Positions 52,809 through 62,346 of a DNA stretch of 64,000 bases are shown one piece after another; within the stretch, counting starts at the first letter, position 1, and every line of letters starts with the position of its first letter. The stretch comes from Arachidicoccus rhizosphaerae (lineage in GTDB: Bacteria; Bacteroidota; Bacteroidia; Chitinophagales; Chitinophagaceae): the NCBI RefSeq assembly GCF_900107765.1, contig NZ_FNQY01000011.1, forward strand, positions 1 through 64,000, in the 5' to 3' direction. The position numbers and the translations under genes were made by a program. A model generated the notes under the pieces. That model made no database searches. It was not told the origin of the DNA and saw only the letters and a program-made list of their open reading frames with translations.

Positions 52809-53624
52809 TTATTTTTTACGAGTTGTTCCCTGCAAGGCAGTATTTACCAGATCAATGGTATGATCCAGTGACGCTAAACTCCGCCAGCTTCCGTGTCCTA
52901 CAATAATATAGCGTGGATGGGGATAGCGCTTTTTCACTTTCCGTGCATTGGCCGCCCAAACCTGTATATTCGCATCTCCCAGATTCCCTAAATTGCGATC
53001 CGATATACTTTTTATAAAACAGCCACCATAGAGTATCTTTTCCTTAGGTAGCCAGACAACTATATTATCGGGTGCATGGCCCGGGCCTGGGTAAAATGTT
53101 TGAAGTCTTCGTCCGCCCAGATTAAATACCGTGTCTGCTGCCATTAAATATTTGGGCCGGGGCATCTGATGGAGCTGACATAAAGAATCCGTCATTTTGG
53201 TGGCATAAGTAGGGATACCTATGGCTCCATATTCTTTTAAGGCACCGGACCTGTCTTCATGAAAATGGGTGGCCAGGCAGGCGACCACTTTTTGATGATG
53301 CCGATGCCAGATACTATCCAGTAAAGGAAGCCGGTCCTTGGGGTCCCAGGGTCCGTCAATAATAACAGCGCCTTTGGGCGTGAGTACATACAGGCCGTTG
53401 GCGGGGTAATACTGTCCGTTAAAAGAACCGTAACTGGTAAATACATACACACTGTCCGATAAGGCGCTGATCTGAAACGGCCCTTTTTGACTAAGCTGGG
53501 CCCTGGCCATACCGGGCGCCATTAAGAGCCCTGCGCAAAGACATAGCCCCATCCAAATCAAAGGTCTTAAAAGAAAGCGCTTATTTGCGGTTTCCGGATT
53601 ATATATACCGGGTAATTGTACCAT
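52809..53624 (-). CDS. Subclass B1 metallo-beta-lactamase
   Basis: A 271-residue periplasmic enzyme (signal region to about residue 42, ending MARAQ) with the complete zinc ligand set of subclass B1 beta-lactamases: H120, H122, D124 (HFHEDRSG), H183 (GPGHAPDN), C202 (GGCFIKS) and H244 (GHGSW). B1 enzymes hydrolyse penicillins, cephalosporins and usually carbapenems. The GGCFIKS segment includes the lysine (K205) that contacts the substrate carboxylate. No mobile element is beside it, so it is likely a chromosomal intrinsic gene, as known for several Bacteroidota. The actual spectrum cannot be read from the sequence. Confidence 0.85.
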   Translation of the reverse strand: MVQLPGIYNPETANKRFLLRPLIWMGLCLCAGLLMAPGMARAQLSQKGPFQISALSDSVYVFTSYGSFNGQYYPANGLYVLTPKGAVIIDGPWDPKDRLPLLDSIWHRHHQKVVACLATHFHEDRSGALKEYGAIGIPTYATKMTDSLCQLHQMPRPKYLMAADTVFNLGGRRLQTFYPGPGHAPDNIVVWLPKEKILYGGCFIKSISDRNLGNLGDANIQVWAANARKVKKRYPHPRYIIVGHGSWRSLASLDHTIDLVNTALQGTTRKK

Positions 53625-53675
53625 CTTGTCGTTTTCTCCATATGTTATTTAATAAATATCCTGACGGAGGATCAC

Positions 53676-54071
53676 CTAGGCCTCTTCAGGTCCGCCGTCC
53701 AAAAACTCATCAATATCCCGGCGATCTCTTTTAGTTGGCCTGCCCACTTTACTCAGCCTTTTACCGGTATGGAAACTGGCCGCCTCAAAATGAACCTTAT
53801 CCAGGGCTTCGGGCGGGGTGATATCCTTATAAAACTTAATGGCTTCGCTATACGCCACTCTTTTGGGCAAAAACCCGGTCACTTCAATTACCCATTTACG
53901 AGCCTCTGATCGCACTTCATACACATCGCCGATGTTTACCGGTTTTGAGGCTTTCATATTCTGACCGTGCAGCTTAACCTTGCCTTTATCACAGGCGTCC
54001 GCTGCCTGACTTCTGGTCTTAAACAGACGGATGGCCCACAGATATTTATCAATTCTTAATTTTTCATCCAT
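53676..54071 (-). CDS. S4-domain RNA-binding protein, Hsp15-like
   Basis: A 131-residue protein with an N-terminal S4 RNA-binding domain: LRIDKYLWAIRLFKTRSQAADAC followed by GKVKLHGQNMKASKPVNIGD. This is the pattern of heat-shock protein 15 (HslR), which binds stalled 50S subunits carrying nascent chains. The C-terminal part is charged and ends with KRDRRDIDEFL. It lies between the M20 peptidase and the beta-lactamase genes on the same strand. Confidence 0.88.
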   Translation of the reverse strand: MDEKLRIDKYLWAIRLFKTRSQAADACDKGKVKLHGQNMKASKPVNIGDVYEVRSEARKWVIEVTGFLPKRVAYSEAIKFYKDITPPEALDKVHFEAASFHTGKRLSKVGRPTKRDRRDIDEFLDGGPEEA

Positions 54072-54177
54072 AATATGCTGATTACTTACCTGCTTTATAA
54101 AACAAAAATCGGACAGTCGGCCCTAAATTCCAAAGGATTTAAAGCCGGCTGTCCGCCAGGGGCTTTAGAACAGCCGC

Positions 54178-55548
54178 TTACTTTTTCAGTTCAGCGTAGA
54201 ACTTATGAAAATAAGGGATGGTCTCAATGCCTTTGTAATAATTCTCCAGATTGTATTTTTCATTTGGGCTGTGTAAGTTATCACTATCCAGTCCAAAGCC
54301 CATAAAGATGGTTTTACAATTTAAAATCGACTCAAATAAAGTAGTGATCGGGATACTGCCACCCCCTCTTACCGGAATCGGCGATTTGCCAAATGTCGCT
54401 TCAATCGCTTTCTCTGCCGCTTTGTATTCAACACTGTCAATCGGCGTCACATACGGGTTTCCGCCATGATGAACAATGACTTTTAAAGTCACGCAGTCAG
54501 GGGTGATTTTTTCCAGGTGCCTGGTTAAAAGACCGGTAATCTTGTGATGGTCCTGTCCGGGTACCAGTCGGCAACTGATCTTCGCATGTGCCTTGCTTGG
54601 CAGCACCGTTTTAGAGCCTTCCCCCTGATAACCGCCCCAGATACCGTTGAGCTCCAGTGTCGGCCGGATACCGGTTCTCTCCAGCGTTGTATATCCCTTT
54701 TCACCCCAAAGGGCCTTGACTCCCTGTTCTTTTTTATACGCCTCTTCATCATAAGGTGCCTGATTGATTTTGGCTCTTTCTTCCCTGGACAACTCTTTCA
54801 CATCATCATAGAATCCGGGAATGGTGATATGATTATTTTCGTCATGCAAAGAGGCAATCATCTGCGCTAAAATAGTGATTGGATTAGCGACAGCCCCGCC
54901 ATAGACACCGCTATGGAGGTCACGGTCCGGACCGGTTACCTCTACCTCAATATAACTTAAACCACGCACACCTGTATCCAGGCTAGGCGTATCCAGGCTG
55001 ATCATAGCAGTATCAGAGATCAGCACAACGTCTGCTTTAAGCAGATCTTTATGGGCCTCCATAAAAATACCCAGGTTCTCAGAACCCACTTCTTCCTCTC
55101 CTTCGATCAAAAATTTAATATTTAAAGGAACAGAATTCGTCTTTACCATGGTCTCCAGGGCTTTGACATGCATATAAAATTGCCCTTTATCATCAGCAGA
55201 GCCACGTGCAAAAATTTTACCATCCTTGATCACCGGCTCAAAAGGACCGCTGTGCCACAATTCTAAAGGCTCCACCGGTTGTACATCATAGTGTCCGTAA
55301 ACCAGTACGGTGGGCTTTGACGGGTCGGTTATCAGTTCACCATAAACAACCGGATGCCCTTTGGTAGGATGAATCTCTGCTTTACCGGCTCCAGCCTCTT
55401 CCAGGCGTTTTTTAACCAGTTCAGCGCAGCTCATCATATCAGCCTTGTTCTCGGGTTTGGCGCTGATGCTGGGGATGCGTAATAATTCCAGTAATTCATC
55501 CAGAAAACGCTGTTCATTTTCCTTCTGAAATGTTTTCCATTCTTGCAT
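54178..55548 (-). CDS. M20-family dipeptidase
   Basis: A 456-residue metallopeptidase of the M20 family that cleaves dipeptides (carnosinase/CNDP-like). The zinc and catalytic segments are VYGHYDVQP (His and Asp), GSADDKGQFYMHVKAL, EGEEEVGSENL (Glu-Glu) and the dimerisation domain containing DLHSGVYGGAVANP with the conserved His, ending in NLHSPNEKYNLENYYKG. All positions expected of an active enzyme are kept. No signal peptide is present, so it acts in the cytoplasm. Confidence 0.92.
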   Translation of the reverse strand: MQEWKTFQKENEQRFLDELLELLRIPSISAKPENKADMMSCAELVKKRLEEAGAGKAEIHPTKGHPVVYGELITDPSKPTVLVYGHYDVQPVEPLELWHSGPFEPVIKDGKIFARGSADDKGQFYMHVKALETMVKTNSVPLNIKFLIEGEEEVGSENLGIFMEAHKDLLKADVVLISDTAMISLDTPSLDTGVRGLSYIEVEVTGPDRDLHSGVYGGAVANPITILAQMIASLHDENNHITIPGFYDDVKELSREERAKINQAPYDEEAYKKEQGVKALWGEKGYTTLERTGIRPTLELNGIWGGYQGEGSKTVLPSKAHAKISCRLVPGQDHHKITGLLTRHLEKITPDCVTLKVIVHHGGNPYVTPIDSVEYKAAEKAIEATFGKSPIPVRGGGSIPITTLFESILNCKTIFMGFGLDSDNLHSPNEKYNLENYYKGIETIPYFHKFYAELKK

Positions 55549-55927
55549 AAAATCGTTTTATCTGTTTGTTTTCTAATATTAAATGGCAGGGAGCAAAAAC
55601 TGCCGGATAGCCCGTGAACTGGTCGTCATGATGCTCAGCTATCCGGTTGTAGCCGGTGCATCCAGGGCAAAAATTCTGCCCAAAAGATCCGGACTGATTT
55701 CTGCTTTGCCGGCCTCAAAGGTACCTATTCTTGGCAGATTACCAATAAGCGTTAGTATTGAACTGTCCTGTAGGTTCTTCAAGGTGTAGTTAAAAGCATT
55801 AAACTACTGATTACCAGTAAAGTAAATGCTCTTCGCAGACCGGTAAATTACCATCCTGTTAACACAGTAAAAAAGCGAAACTTTGTATTTGTTTTTTTAG
55901 CCAAGGCAATGGGAATTTGTTTACCTG
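55549..55927. other. 379-bp gap between the M20 and CDF genes
   Basis: No canonical gene. On the minus strand an open frame without ATG runs from 55803 to a TAG at 55639-55641 and reads LKNLQDSSILTLIGNLPRIG then FEAGKAEISPDLLGRIFALD, with natural-looking composition. It may be the decayed end of a gene or chance. No tRNA or repeat is seen. Confidence 0.35.
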
Positions 55928-56911
55928 CTAACTGGTATGCTGGGCATTATTTAAGATATTATCCAGGGTCCAGGGCAGTTTTTCCTTAAAGGGATGCACC
56001 CTGACCGGACAGTCCTGTTTGGTACAAATCGGACAGCTGGCCGGTTTACAGTCGTCATAATGCACAAACATCTCAATGGAGTCCCCGAACTGAGAGCTGA
56101 TGAGTTTTGAAAACACATCCAGTTCTTTATGCGCTTCTCTTAAATCCAGGTACCAGGGCAGGGTCAGATGACAGTCTACATGCAGCAGGGCGCCGTATTT
56201 TATCACCCGCAGGTTATGGATGTCTATCCAGTCAGGTCTTCTGTTCTCATTCAACAGCCCCACCATCGTCCTAAGTAAATCCATATCCGCCTCATCCATA
56301 ATGCCGGCAAGAGATTTACGCAAAATGTGATAGCCGTTAAAAAGTACCAGGATACCCATCCCTAATGCAATCAGTTTATCCAGCCAGTTAATCCCGGTAA
56401 AATAAATCACCAACAGACCCGCTACGATTCCCAGTGTTGAATAGGTATCTACCTGCAGATGCGTACCACTGGAAACAATCGCCAGGGATTTGTTTTTCCG
56501 ACCCTGGCCGATGCAGATCCAGCCCGCTATATAATTGATGACGGCAGTAATGACCACCAGGATCAAACCCTGATCAAGGTCTTCCAGCGGACTCTTGTTG
56601 ACAAAACCGGTTATGGTCTGATACAAAATCAGAATGCCGGCACCGATAATCAGTGCCCCTTCCGCTGCCGCTGAAATAAATTCCGCTTTACCATGTCCGT
56701 AGGGATGATCCTTATCTTTAGGTTTAGCCGCAATATAAAGACTATATAAGCCGATAAAGCCTGCCATGACATTTACAATACTTTCCAGGGCATCTGATAA
56801 TATGGCCACGGAATTAGTCATATACCAGGCAAATATTTTTATCAGGAAAAGCACCACGGAAAGGCCGCAAATCCAGCGCTGTATCCTATAATTTTGTCTT
56901 GCTGCCTCCAT
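55928..56911 (-). CDS. Cation diffusion facilitator (CDF) transporter
   Basis: A 327-residue inner-membrane transporter that exports divalent metal ions (Zn, Fe, Co or Mn) in exchange for protons. Six membrane helices lie in residues 12-200. The motif SVAILSDALESIVNVMAG in helix 2 and the HPYGHGKAEF loop are CDF hallmarks, and helix 5 follows at about 150-180 (SSGTHLQVDTYSTLG). The C-terminal cytoplasmic domain ends with a Cys-rich segment (CKPASCPICTKQDCPVR), which is not usual and could bind the metal. Metal specificity is not clear. Confidence 0.9.
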   Translation of the reverse strand: MEAARQNYRIQRWICGLSVVLFLIKIFAWYMTNSVAILSDALESIVNVMAGFIGLYSLYIAAKPKDKDHPYGHGKAEFISAAAEGALIIGAGILILYQTITGFVNKSPLEDLDQGLILVVITAVINYIAGWICIGQGRKNKSLAIVSSGTHLQVDTYSTLGIVAGLLVIYFTGINWLDKLIALGMGILVLFNGYHILRKSLAGIMDEADMDLLRTMVGLLNENRRPDWIDIHNLRVIKYGALLHVDCHLTLPWYLDLREAHKELDVFSKLISSQFGDSIEMFVHYDDCKPASCPICTKQDCPVRVHPFKEKLPWTLDNILNNAQHTS

Positions 56912-56946
56912 AATGATTCAATTGGGTTAAAGTCACTCATCCCCTT

Positions 56947-58416
56947 TTATGCCGGATCCACTGCGATATCCTGACCCTTTTTCTTTTTAAAAAAGGATCT
57001 TACTTTTTTAAAAAATCTAAAATAAGCTTCATTATTAAAGAGCTGAGAGTCACGCATGGCCTTAATGGTCAAAAACAGCCCTATGGGAAATAATACAAAG
57101 GAAGAAAGCCACATACCGGTAAAGCAGGAAACGACGCCCTGTTTGGCCAGGCGCTCCCCGATGGTATTGAGCAGATAAAACAGGACAAAAAATATAATGG
57201 AAAAGACCAGAGGAGATCCCAGTCCGCCTTTGCGGATAATGGAACCCAGCGGGGCACCAATCATAAAAAGTAAGATACAGGCGACGGACAAAGTAAATTT
57301 GCGGTACATCTCAATATAATGGGAGCGGATACTGCCCTGTAAATCCTTAAAATCCTTGGCAGCCATATCGATATTATTAGAGGCCGAGCTAATCTGGCTC
57401 AGGGCACTGGTAATAGCCGCGCGTTTAACCGAATCAGAGAGCGTGCTTAAATACACCTCGTCCGGATCCTTGGATAAGTACTTAGGCAAGACCACCTTTT
57501 GTTTAGACCAGCTGCTGTCCAGGTATCTGGAGGTAGCCAGATAGGGTCGCATTAAAATCCGGGTTCTTTTCTGATATCCCTTTGCCAGCCCTTCCAAGGA
57601 ATCAATGGCCGGCACCAGCTGCCGGTAAGTCAGCATTCTTGGATTATACTTAAAGGAATTTTCGTCCGTTTTATTCAGCTTGAAACTGGACATATCAAAA
57701 CTCTTTCTATAAGTCTTAAAAGACATTCTTACAAACTGGGTATTGCTTCCGTACCTGGGACCTGACTCCTCATAACGGTGACCATCCTTTAAGGTAAAAT
57801 CCATCGTCAGTTTGTCCGGGCTCATTTCCATGGTGCCTTCTTTGGCGGTCAGCAGGTTGTCCTGGATATCATGATTTTTTTCGTAAATCACCACATCGCC
57901 GATATGTTTACTGTCTTTATCCTTTTTACCCACCCGGATAACAAAGCCCTCAATCTTATCATAAAAACTGCCCACTTTGATATTGAGCGCCGGCTTGGAG
58001 GAAATAATATCAAACATCAGGCGGTCCTTTTTCAGGTTCACCACCGGGATGATGTTGTTGGCAAACAAATAAGCCACCCCGCTTAAGCCGATGGCCACGA
58101 CCAGTAAAGGGCGCATAAATCTTTCCAGTGAAATCCCCGCCGATTTAATAGCGACCAGTTCAAAAGACTCCCCCAGCTTCCCGAAAGTCATAATGGAGGA
58201 CAGCAGCAAGGATAAGGGTAAGGCCAGGGGCACAATAGTGGCCGTAATAAAGCCGATCAGCTTCATCACCACAAAAAAATCGAGTCCTTTTCCCACCAGA
58301 TCATCAATCCACAACCAAAACACCTGCATCACCAACACAAAATTGGAGATCAGAAATGTGGCGATAAAGGGTCCGACAAAGGACCTGATAATGAGTTTAT
58401 CTAGCTTTTTGATCAT
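56947..58416 (-). CDS. LptF/LptG family permease
   Basis: A 489-residue membrane protein of the YjgP/YjgQ family, which transports lipopolysaccharide from the inner membrane as part of LptB2FG. N-terminal helices at about 15-115 (LIIRSFVGPFIATFLISNFV) are followed by a periplasmic domain (about 120-370). Three C-terminal helices with FTLSVACILLFMIGAPLGSIIRKGGLG complete the pattern. I chose ATG 58416 over 58521, since the family starts with this sequence. In Bacteroidota one gene of this type often fills one of the two roles; which (F or G) is not decided. Confidence 0.85.
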   Translation of the reverse strand: MIKKLDKLIIRSFVGPFIATFLISNFVLVMQVFWLWIDDLVGKGLDFFVVMKLIGFITATIVPLALPLSLLLSSIMTFGKLGESFELVAIKSAGISLERFMRPLLVVAIGLSGVAYLFANNIIPVVNLKKDRLMFDIISSKPALNIKVGSFYDKIEGFVIRVGKKDKDSKHIGDVVIYEKNHDIQDNLLTAKEGTMEMSPDKLTMDFTLKDGHRYEESGPRYGSNTQFVRMSFKTYRKSFDMSSFKLNKTDENSFKYNPRMLTYRQLVPAIDSLEGLAKGYQKRTRILMRPYLATSRYLDSSWSKQKVVLPKYLSKDPDEVYLSTLSDSVKRAAITSALSQISSASNNIDMAAKDFKDLQGSIRSHYIEMYRKFTLSVACILLFMIGAPLGSIIRKGGLGSPLVFSIIFFVLFYLLNTIGERLAKQGVVSCFTGMWLSSFVLFPIGLFLTIKAMRDSQLFNNEAYFRFFKKVRSFFKKKKGQDIAVDPA

Positions 58417-58564
58417 GAATCTTTCCAGGATATACTTTACAGGGCTCAAAAATAAGCAAAGCAGGCCGTGAATCAGGAAATTTATCCAAAAATTGACGTT
58501 AACCCTGGGTTCCGGCGACAAAAAAACCTGCTTTCAGAGCAGGTTTTTCTCATAATCATTAAGA

Positions 58565-58948
58565 TTAGCTTCCTAATCTGTGGAACAGCTCCTTTACCTG
58601 GTGCTCCCACATCATGGACTCGTCTTTAATATCATTTTTTTCTGCAAAAGCACTGACCGTAAGTATGGTTTGATTTGAAACTTCTGCTGTATCAATTTTA
58701 AATTCAAAATATTCCTTCGGATCTTCATGCAACCAACTATATCTGATACTGACATTTTCTTCTGCAGCGACCACTTTAGCCTTCTCAGGCTTTCCGCCGC
58801 CCCAGGTGAAACTGAAAACGCCTTCGCGCTGATCTACCAGATCAGCAAACCATTCCTGTAACCCTGCTGGAGTAGCCAAAAAGCTATATAAGATATTTGG
58901 AGAGCAACGAACCGGAAATTCAATTGAATATAATTGCCTCTTTGCCAT
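58565..58948 (-). CDS. START-like (SRPBCC) domain protein
   Basis: A 127-residue soluble protein with the START/AHSA1-like fold: YSIEFPVRCSPNILYSFLATP then GLQEWFADLV, followed by FSFTWGGGKPEKAKVVAAEE and a long C-terminal helix (MMWEHQVKELFHRL). Such proteins have a hydrophobic cavity for lipids or other ligands; in Bacteroidota this short START-like family has no known function. It is followed by the LptF/G gene (149 bp gap) on the same strand. Confidence 0.8.
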   Translation of the reverse strand: MAKRQLYSIEFPVRCSPNILYSFLATPAGLQEWFADLVDQREGVFSFTWGGGKPEKAKVVAAEENVSIRYSWLHEDPKEYFEFKIDTAEVSNQTILTVSAFAEKNDIKDESMMWEHQVKELFHRLGS

Positions 58949-59487
58949 TACAATAAACTTTACATGAACAATGATGGTTGCAATAATAAAAAATAAATGA
59001 CCAAATCAGCCAATTTTTAAAATTATTCTCTAATTTTTTTTAACACTATTTCTAAATATATTGATAACAAACATGTTATAAAGAAATTAGATTGAAAATC
59101 CCCACAATTTCCAAGAACTTTGTTAAGATATAATATCCGCCGGCCTTATAAGGCGGCAAAAATCCCAGAAAATCTGACAAAGGGAAGCTTTAAAATAGAT
59201 CATTATTTTTTATCTTCGACCAGGCAGGCCGTCCGGTGGCAGAAAATGTGTACAGATTTCAAATAGCCTTGCCAGCCTTGAAAAGACCGGGTCCAATGCG
59301 TAGCCCCTTGTTTCAGGACGATTGAATACCAGAGTTATAAGCAGAGCCGTTCACTCATTTGAACATGGATGTATAGATTAAATATTGCGGCAAAGGATAC
59401 CCGGCATACTCCCGAGCCCTGAAAAATATATTTTTTACACTATTTTTACCCAAAAAGGGAACCAAGGGTAGCGCCAAACAAGTATCT
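58949..59487. other. 539-bp divergent intergenic region
   Basis: It lies between the minus-strand START-like gene and the plus-strand GH3 gene. The first 150 bp are AT-rich. A 12-bp palindrome GCCTTATAAGGC is at 59143-59154, inside a slightly longer CCGCC...GGCGG arrangement. No promoter with both boxes is visible. The reverse frame at 59355-59573 is a shadow of GH3 and not a gene. Confidence 0.4.
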
Positions 59488-61014
59488 ATGAAGATTTTCA
59501 GTCCGACCATATCAAGACTTGCGAGACTCAGGCACTGGCGTATCGAAGAATGGATGGCCAGTCCGGTTGCCATCCAAAGAGAAGTACTGCAGGACCTGGT
59601 AACGCATGGCCAGAATACGATATTTGGCAGAAAGTACGGCTTTCAGGGGCTATTCGGCACCCGTCAGTTCAAAGCAGCCGTCCCCATCCATGAATACCCG
59701 GATATAAAACCCTATATTGACCGGATCATGCAGGGTGAAGAAAATGTATTATGGAATACGCCGGTTAACTGGTTTGCCAAATCCAGCGGCACGACCACAG
59801 ATAAAAGCAAATTTATTCCCATTACGACCGAGAGTCTGGAAAACTGCCACTACCAGGCGGCTAAAGATGTGCTGACCCTGCATTACCATAACCAGCCGGA
59901 GAGCGATTTACTGACCGGCAAGGGCCTGGTCATCGGCGGCTCCCATCAGGTCAGTCAGCTCAATGAAGAAATCTTCTACGGAGACCTCAGCGCTGTTTTA
60001 TTACAAAACACGCCTTTTTGGGGACAGTGGCTCCGCACGCCAGAACTGTCCATAGCACTCATGGATGAATGGGAGGCCAAACTGGAAGCGCTGGCCCAGT
60101 CCACCATCAAAGAAGATGTCACTTCCATATCCGGCGTACCGACCTGGACACTGATTTTGCTGAAAAGAATTTTAGAGATCACGGGCAAACAAACCATAAA
60201 GGAAGTCTGGCCGAACCTCGAGCTCTATATGCACGGAGGCGTTTCTTTCACCCCCTACCGGGAGCAGTTTCAGCAACTGTTGGGCAACCATGTTTCTTAT
60301 CTGGAAATGTATAATGCAAGTGAAGGCTTTTTTGCCGTTCAGGATATACCGGGTGGTGACGGTATGTTACTGTTACTCAATCATGGCATTTTCTATGAGT
60401 TTATGCCCATTGAGGAATATGGCAAAGCGGATCCCAAAACCATCGGCCTGAGAGATGTGGAACTGCATAAAAACTATGCGCCGGTCATCTCCACCAACGG
60501 CGGTCTCTGGCGCTATTTACTGGGAGATACCATTCAGTTTACCTCTTTATTTCCTTTCCGGATAAAAGTCAGTGGCAGGATCCGGCATTTTATCAATGCA
60601 TTCGGGGAAGAGCTGATTGTAGACAATGCGGACCAGGCCATCGACCATGCCTGTCATGAGCTCAACTGTCAGATCGCAGAATATACGGCCGCACCGATTT
60701 ACTTCAGCGATCATGGCAACGGTGCCCATGAATGGCTCATCGAGTTTGAAAAAGCCCCGGAGGATATGGACCGTTTTACAGACTTGCTGGATCAAAAACT
60801 GCAACAGCTCAACAGCGATTATGAAGCCAAACGCCACAAAAGCATCGCGCTGGGCCTGCCTGTCATCCGCAAAGTTCCGCCCCGCACCTTCAACAGATGG
60901 CTGAAAAGTAAAAACAAACTGGGCGGACAGCATAAAGTGCCCCGGCTCAGCAATGACAGAAAATATATAGAAGAAATTGACTGTTTACTGGCAGCAAAAC
61001 AGACACTCGTATAA
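59488..61014 (+). CDS. GH3-family acyl-adenylate amidosynthetase-like protein
   Basis: A 508-residue protein of the GH3 auxin-responsive-promoter family, members of the ANL adenylating superfamily. Plant GH3 enzymes join amino acids to jasmonate or auxin; bacterial ones have unknown substrates. Residues 99-111 (SSGTTTDKSKFIP) form the ATP-binding P-loop-like motif. YNASEGFFAVQD and LLNHGIFYEFMP follow (adenylation motif A5-like region), with YLLGDTIQF and the C-terminal hinge region VSGRIRHFINAFGEEL. It is followed by a small membrane protein gene after 37 bp, likely cotranscribed. Confidence 0.88.
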   Translation: MKIFSPTISRLARLRHWRIEEWMASPVAIQREVLQDLVTHGQNTIFGRKYGFQGLFGTRQFKAAVPIHEYPDIKPYIDRIMQGEENVLWNTPVNWFAKSSGTTTDKSKFIPITTESLENCHYQAAKDVLTLHYHNQPESDLLTGKGLVIGGSHQVSQLNEEIFYGDLSAVLLQNTPFWGQWLRTPELSIALMDEWEAKLEALAQSTIKEDVTSISGVPTWTLILLKRILEITGKQTIKEVWPNLELYMHGGVSFTPYREQFQQLLGNHVSYLEMYNASEGFFAVQDIPGGDGMLLLLNHGIFYEFMPIEEYGKADPKTIGLRDVELHKNYAPVISTNGGLWRYLLGDTIQFTSLFPFRIKVSGRIRHFINAFGEELIVDNADQAIDHACHELNCQIAEYTAAPIYFSDHGNGAHEWLIEFEKAPEDMDRFTDLLDQKLQQLNSDYEAKRHKSIALGLPVIRKVPPRTFNRWLKSKNKLGGQHKVPRLSNDRKYIEEIDCLLAAKQTLV

Positions 61015-61051
61015 CCCGGCTGCTACTTTCCAAAAGAAGTATTTAAAAAAA

Positions 61052-61315
61052 ATGAATCCAACAGAGAAAAAAAAGCGTGTTAAAGACCCCAGAGAGAATA
61101 AATATCAGATAGGCATTATCGTATCACTGATTTTCATGATTATTTATGGCTATTCCCTATACATTGCCGTCAGGCTTGGCAGGACCACCAAGATATACAT
61201 GAATGGTGGTATCATGTTTGGCTGGTTTCTGCTCTGCCTGTACTGGCTAAGACAACTGGGCCTGCTGCATAAGCAAAACCAAAGTAATCAGGATCTTCCG
61301 GATGATCAGAAATAA
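61052..61315 (+). CDS. Small two-helix membrane protein
   Basis: An 87-residue protein with a charged N-terminus (NPTEKKKRVKDPRENKYQ) and two membrane segments (about residues 20-42 and 50-68), ending in a polar tail. I chose ATG 61052 over the frame start at 60977, which would overlap the GH3 coding region with no family-like sequence. Function unknown. It follows the GH3 gene after 37 bp, suggesting coexpression. Confidence 0.6.
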   Translation: MNPTEKKKRVKDPRENKYQIGIIVSLIFMIIYGYSLYIAVRLGRTTKIYMNGGIMFGWFLLCLYWLRQLGLLHKQNQSNQDLPDDQK

Positions 61316-61532
61316 GCCATAAAATCATTCGCTAAGTCGCTCATTTTTAATTCAAAAATCATATTCGACCCCAGGGTCCGGGCTAAAGCCGATTCGAATG
61401 GAGCCATTTAGCGCAATATCCCTTAAATTTGAGCCGGATTTGAGCGGATTTAAACAGCGCCTTCACCCGCGCTGTATGAAACCTTTTATTCATAAGCAAA
61501 ACAGTAAACATACAACTTAACGATTATCGTCC

Positions 61533-62288
61533 ATGAGTTTATTAAAAGATAAAGTAGCGATTATAACAGGTGCCGCGCGTGGTATCGGAGAAGCCATCGC
61601 CTTAAAATTTGCCGAGCAGGGAGCAAATATTGCTTTCACCTATGTCAGTGACTCCAGCAAAGAAAAGGCAGAAGCCTTAACTGAAAAATTAAAAACCTAC
61701 GGTGTACAGGCAAAAGCCTGGCAAAGCAATGCGGCTGATTTCAGTGCGGCTGAACAATTTGTCGCTGAAGTCGTGGAAACCTTTGGCAAAGTAGACATCT
61801 GTGTTAATAATGCAGGTATCAGCAAGGATAACCTCCTGCTCAGGTTAACGCCTGATCAGTGGCAGTCCGTCATTGAAACCAACCTGAACAGCATTTACAA
61901 TATGACCAAACAGGTCATCCGTCCCATGATGAAAGCAAAGGCCGGATCTATTATCAATATGAGCTCCGTGGTTGGCCTTTCAGGCAACGCCGGGCAGAGC
62001 AGCTACGCTGCTTCCAAAGCAGGCATTATCGGCTTTACAAAATCCATCGCCCAGGAACTGGGCAGCAGAAATATCCGCTGCAATGCCATTGCACCCGGCT
62101 TTATTGAGACCGACATGACACATTATCTGAAAGATAATCCCGCAGGAGAGGCCTATCTGAAAAGCATTCCTTTGGGCAGGTTCGGAAAGGCAGAGGAAAT
62201 TGCCAATACCGCATTATTTTTAGGTTCGGATCTGAGCTCCTATATCACCGGGCAGGTCATCAGTGCCTGTGGCGGTATGCATATGTAA
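61533..62288 (+). CDS. fabG: 3-oxoacyl-ACP reductase FabG
   Basis: FabG reduces 3-oxoacyl-ACP with NADPH in fatty-acid elongation. The 251-residue SDR protein has TGAARGIG (12-19), NNAGI (92-96), Ser144/145 in NMSSVVG, and Tyr158 with Lys162 (SSYAASKAG). The NMSSVVGLSGNAGQSSYAASKAG and ETDMT segments are the standard FabG pattern, so it is assigned to fatty-acid synthesis rather than to a general SDR. A TAAATTTG -7 box lies at 61424-61431 and a perfect terminator follows the gene. Confidence 0.93.
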   Translation: MSLLKDKVAIITGAARGIGEAIALKFAEQGANIAFTYVSDSSKEKAEALTEKLKTYGVQAKAWQSNAADFSAAEQFVAEVVETFGKVDICVNNAGISKDNLLLRLTPDQWQSVIETNLNSIYNMTKQVIRPMMKAKAGSIINMSSVVGLSGNAGQSSYAASKAGIIGFTKSIAQELGSRNIRCNAIAPGFIETDMTHYLKDNPAGEAYLKSIPLGRFGKAEEIANTALFLGSDLSSYITGQVISACGGMHM

Positions 62289-62294
62289 TTTTTT

Positions 62295-62322
62295 AAAATC
62301 GGGCCCGTGCCCGATTTTTTTT
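62295..62322 (+). terminator. Terminator of fabG
   Basis: A perfect 10-bp stem (62295-62304 with 62309-62318, 4-base loop) is followed by T residues to 62322, immediately after the fabG stop. Confidence 0.88.
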
Positions 62323-62346
62323 ACCGGATTCTAATTTTTAGGCAAT

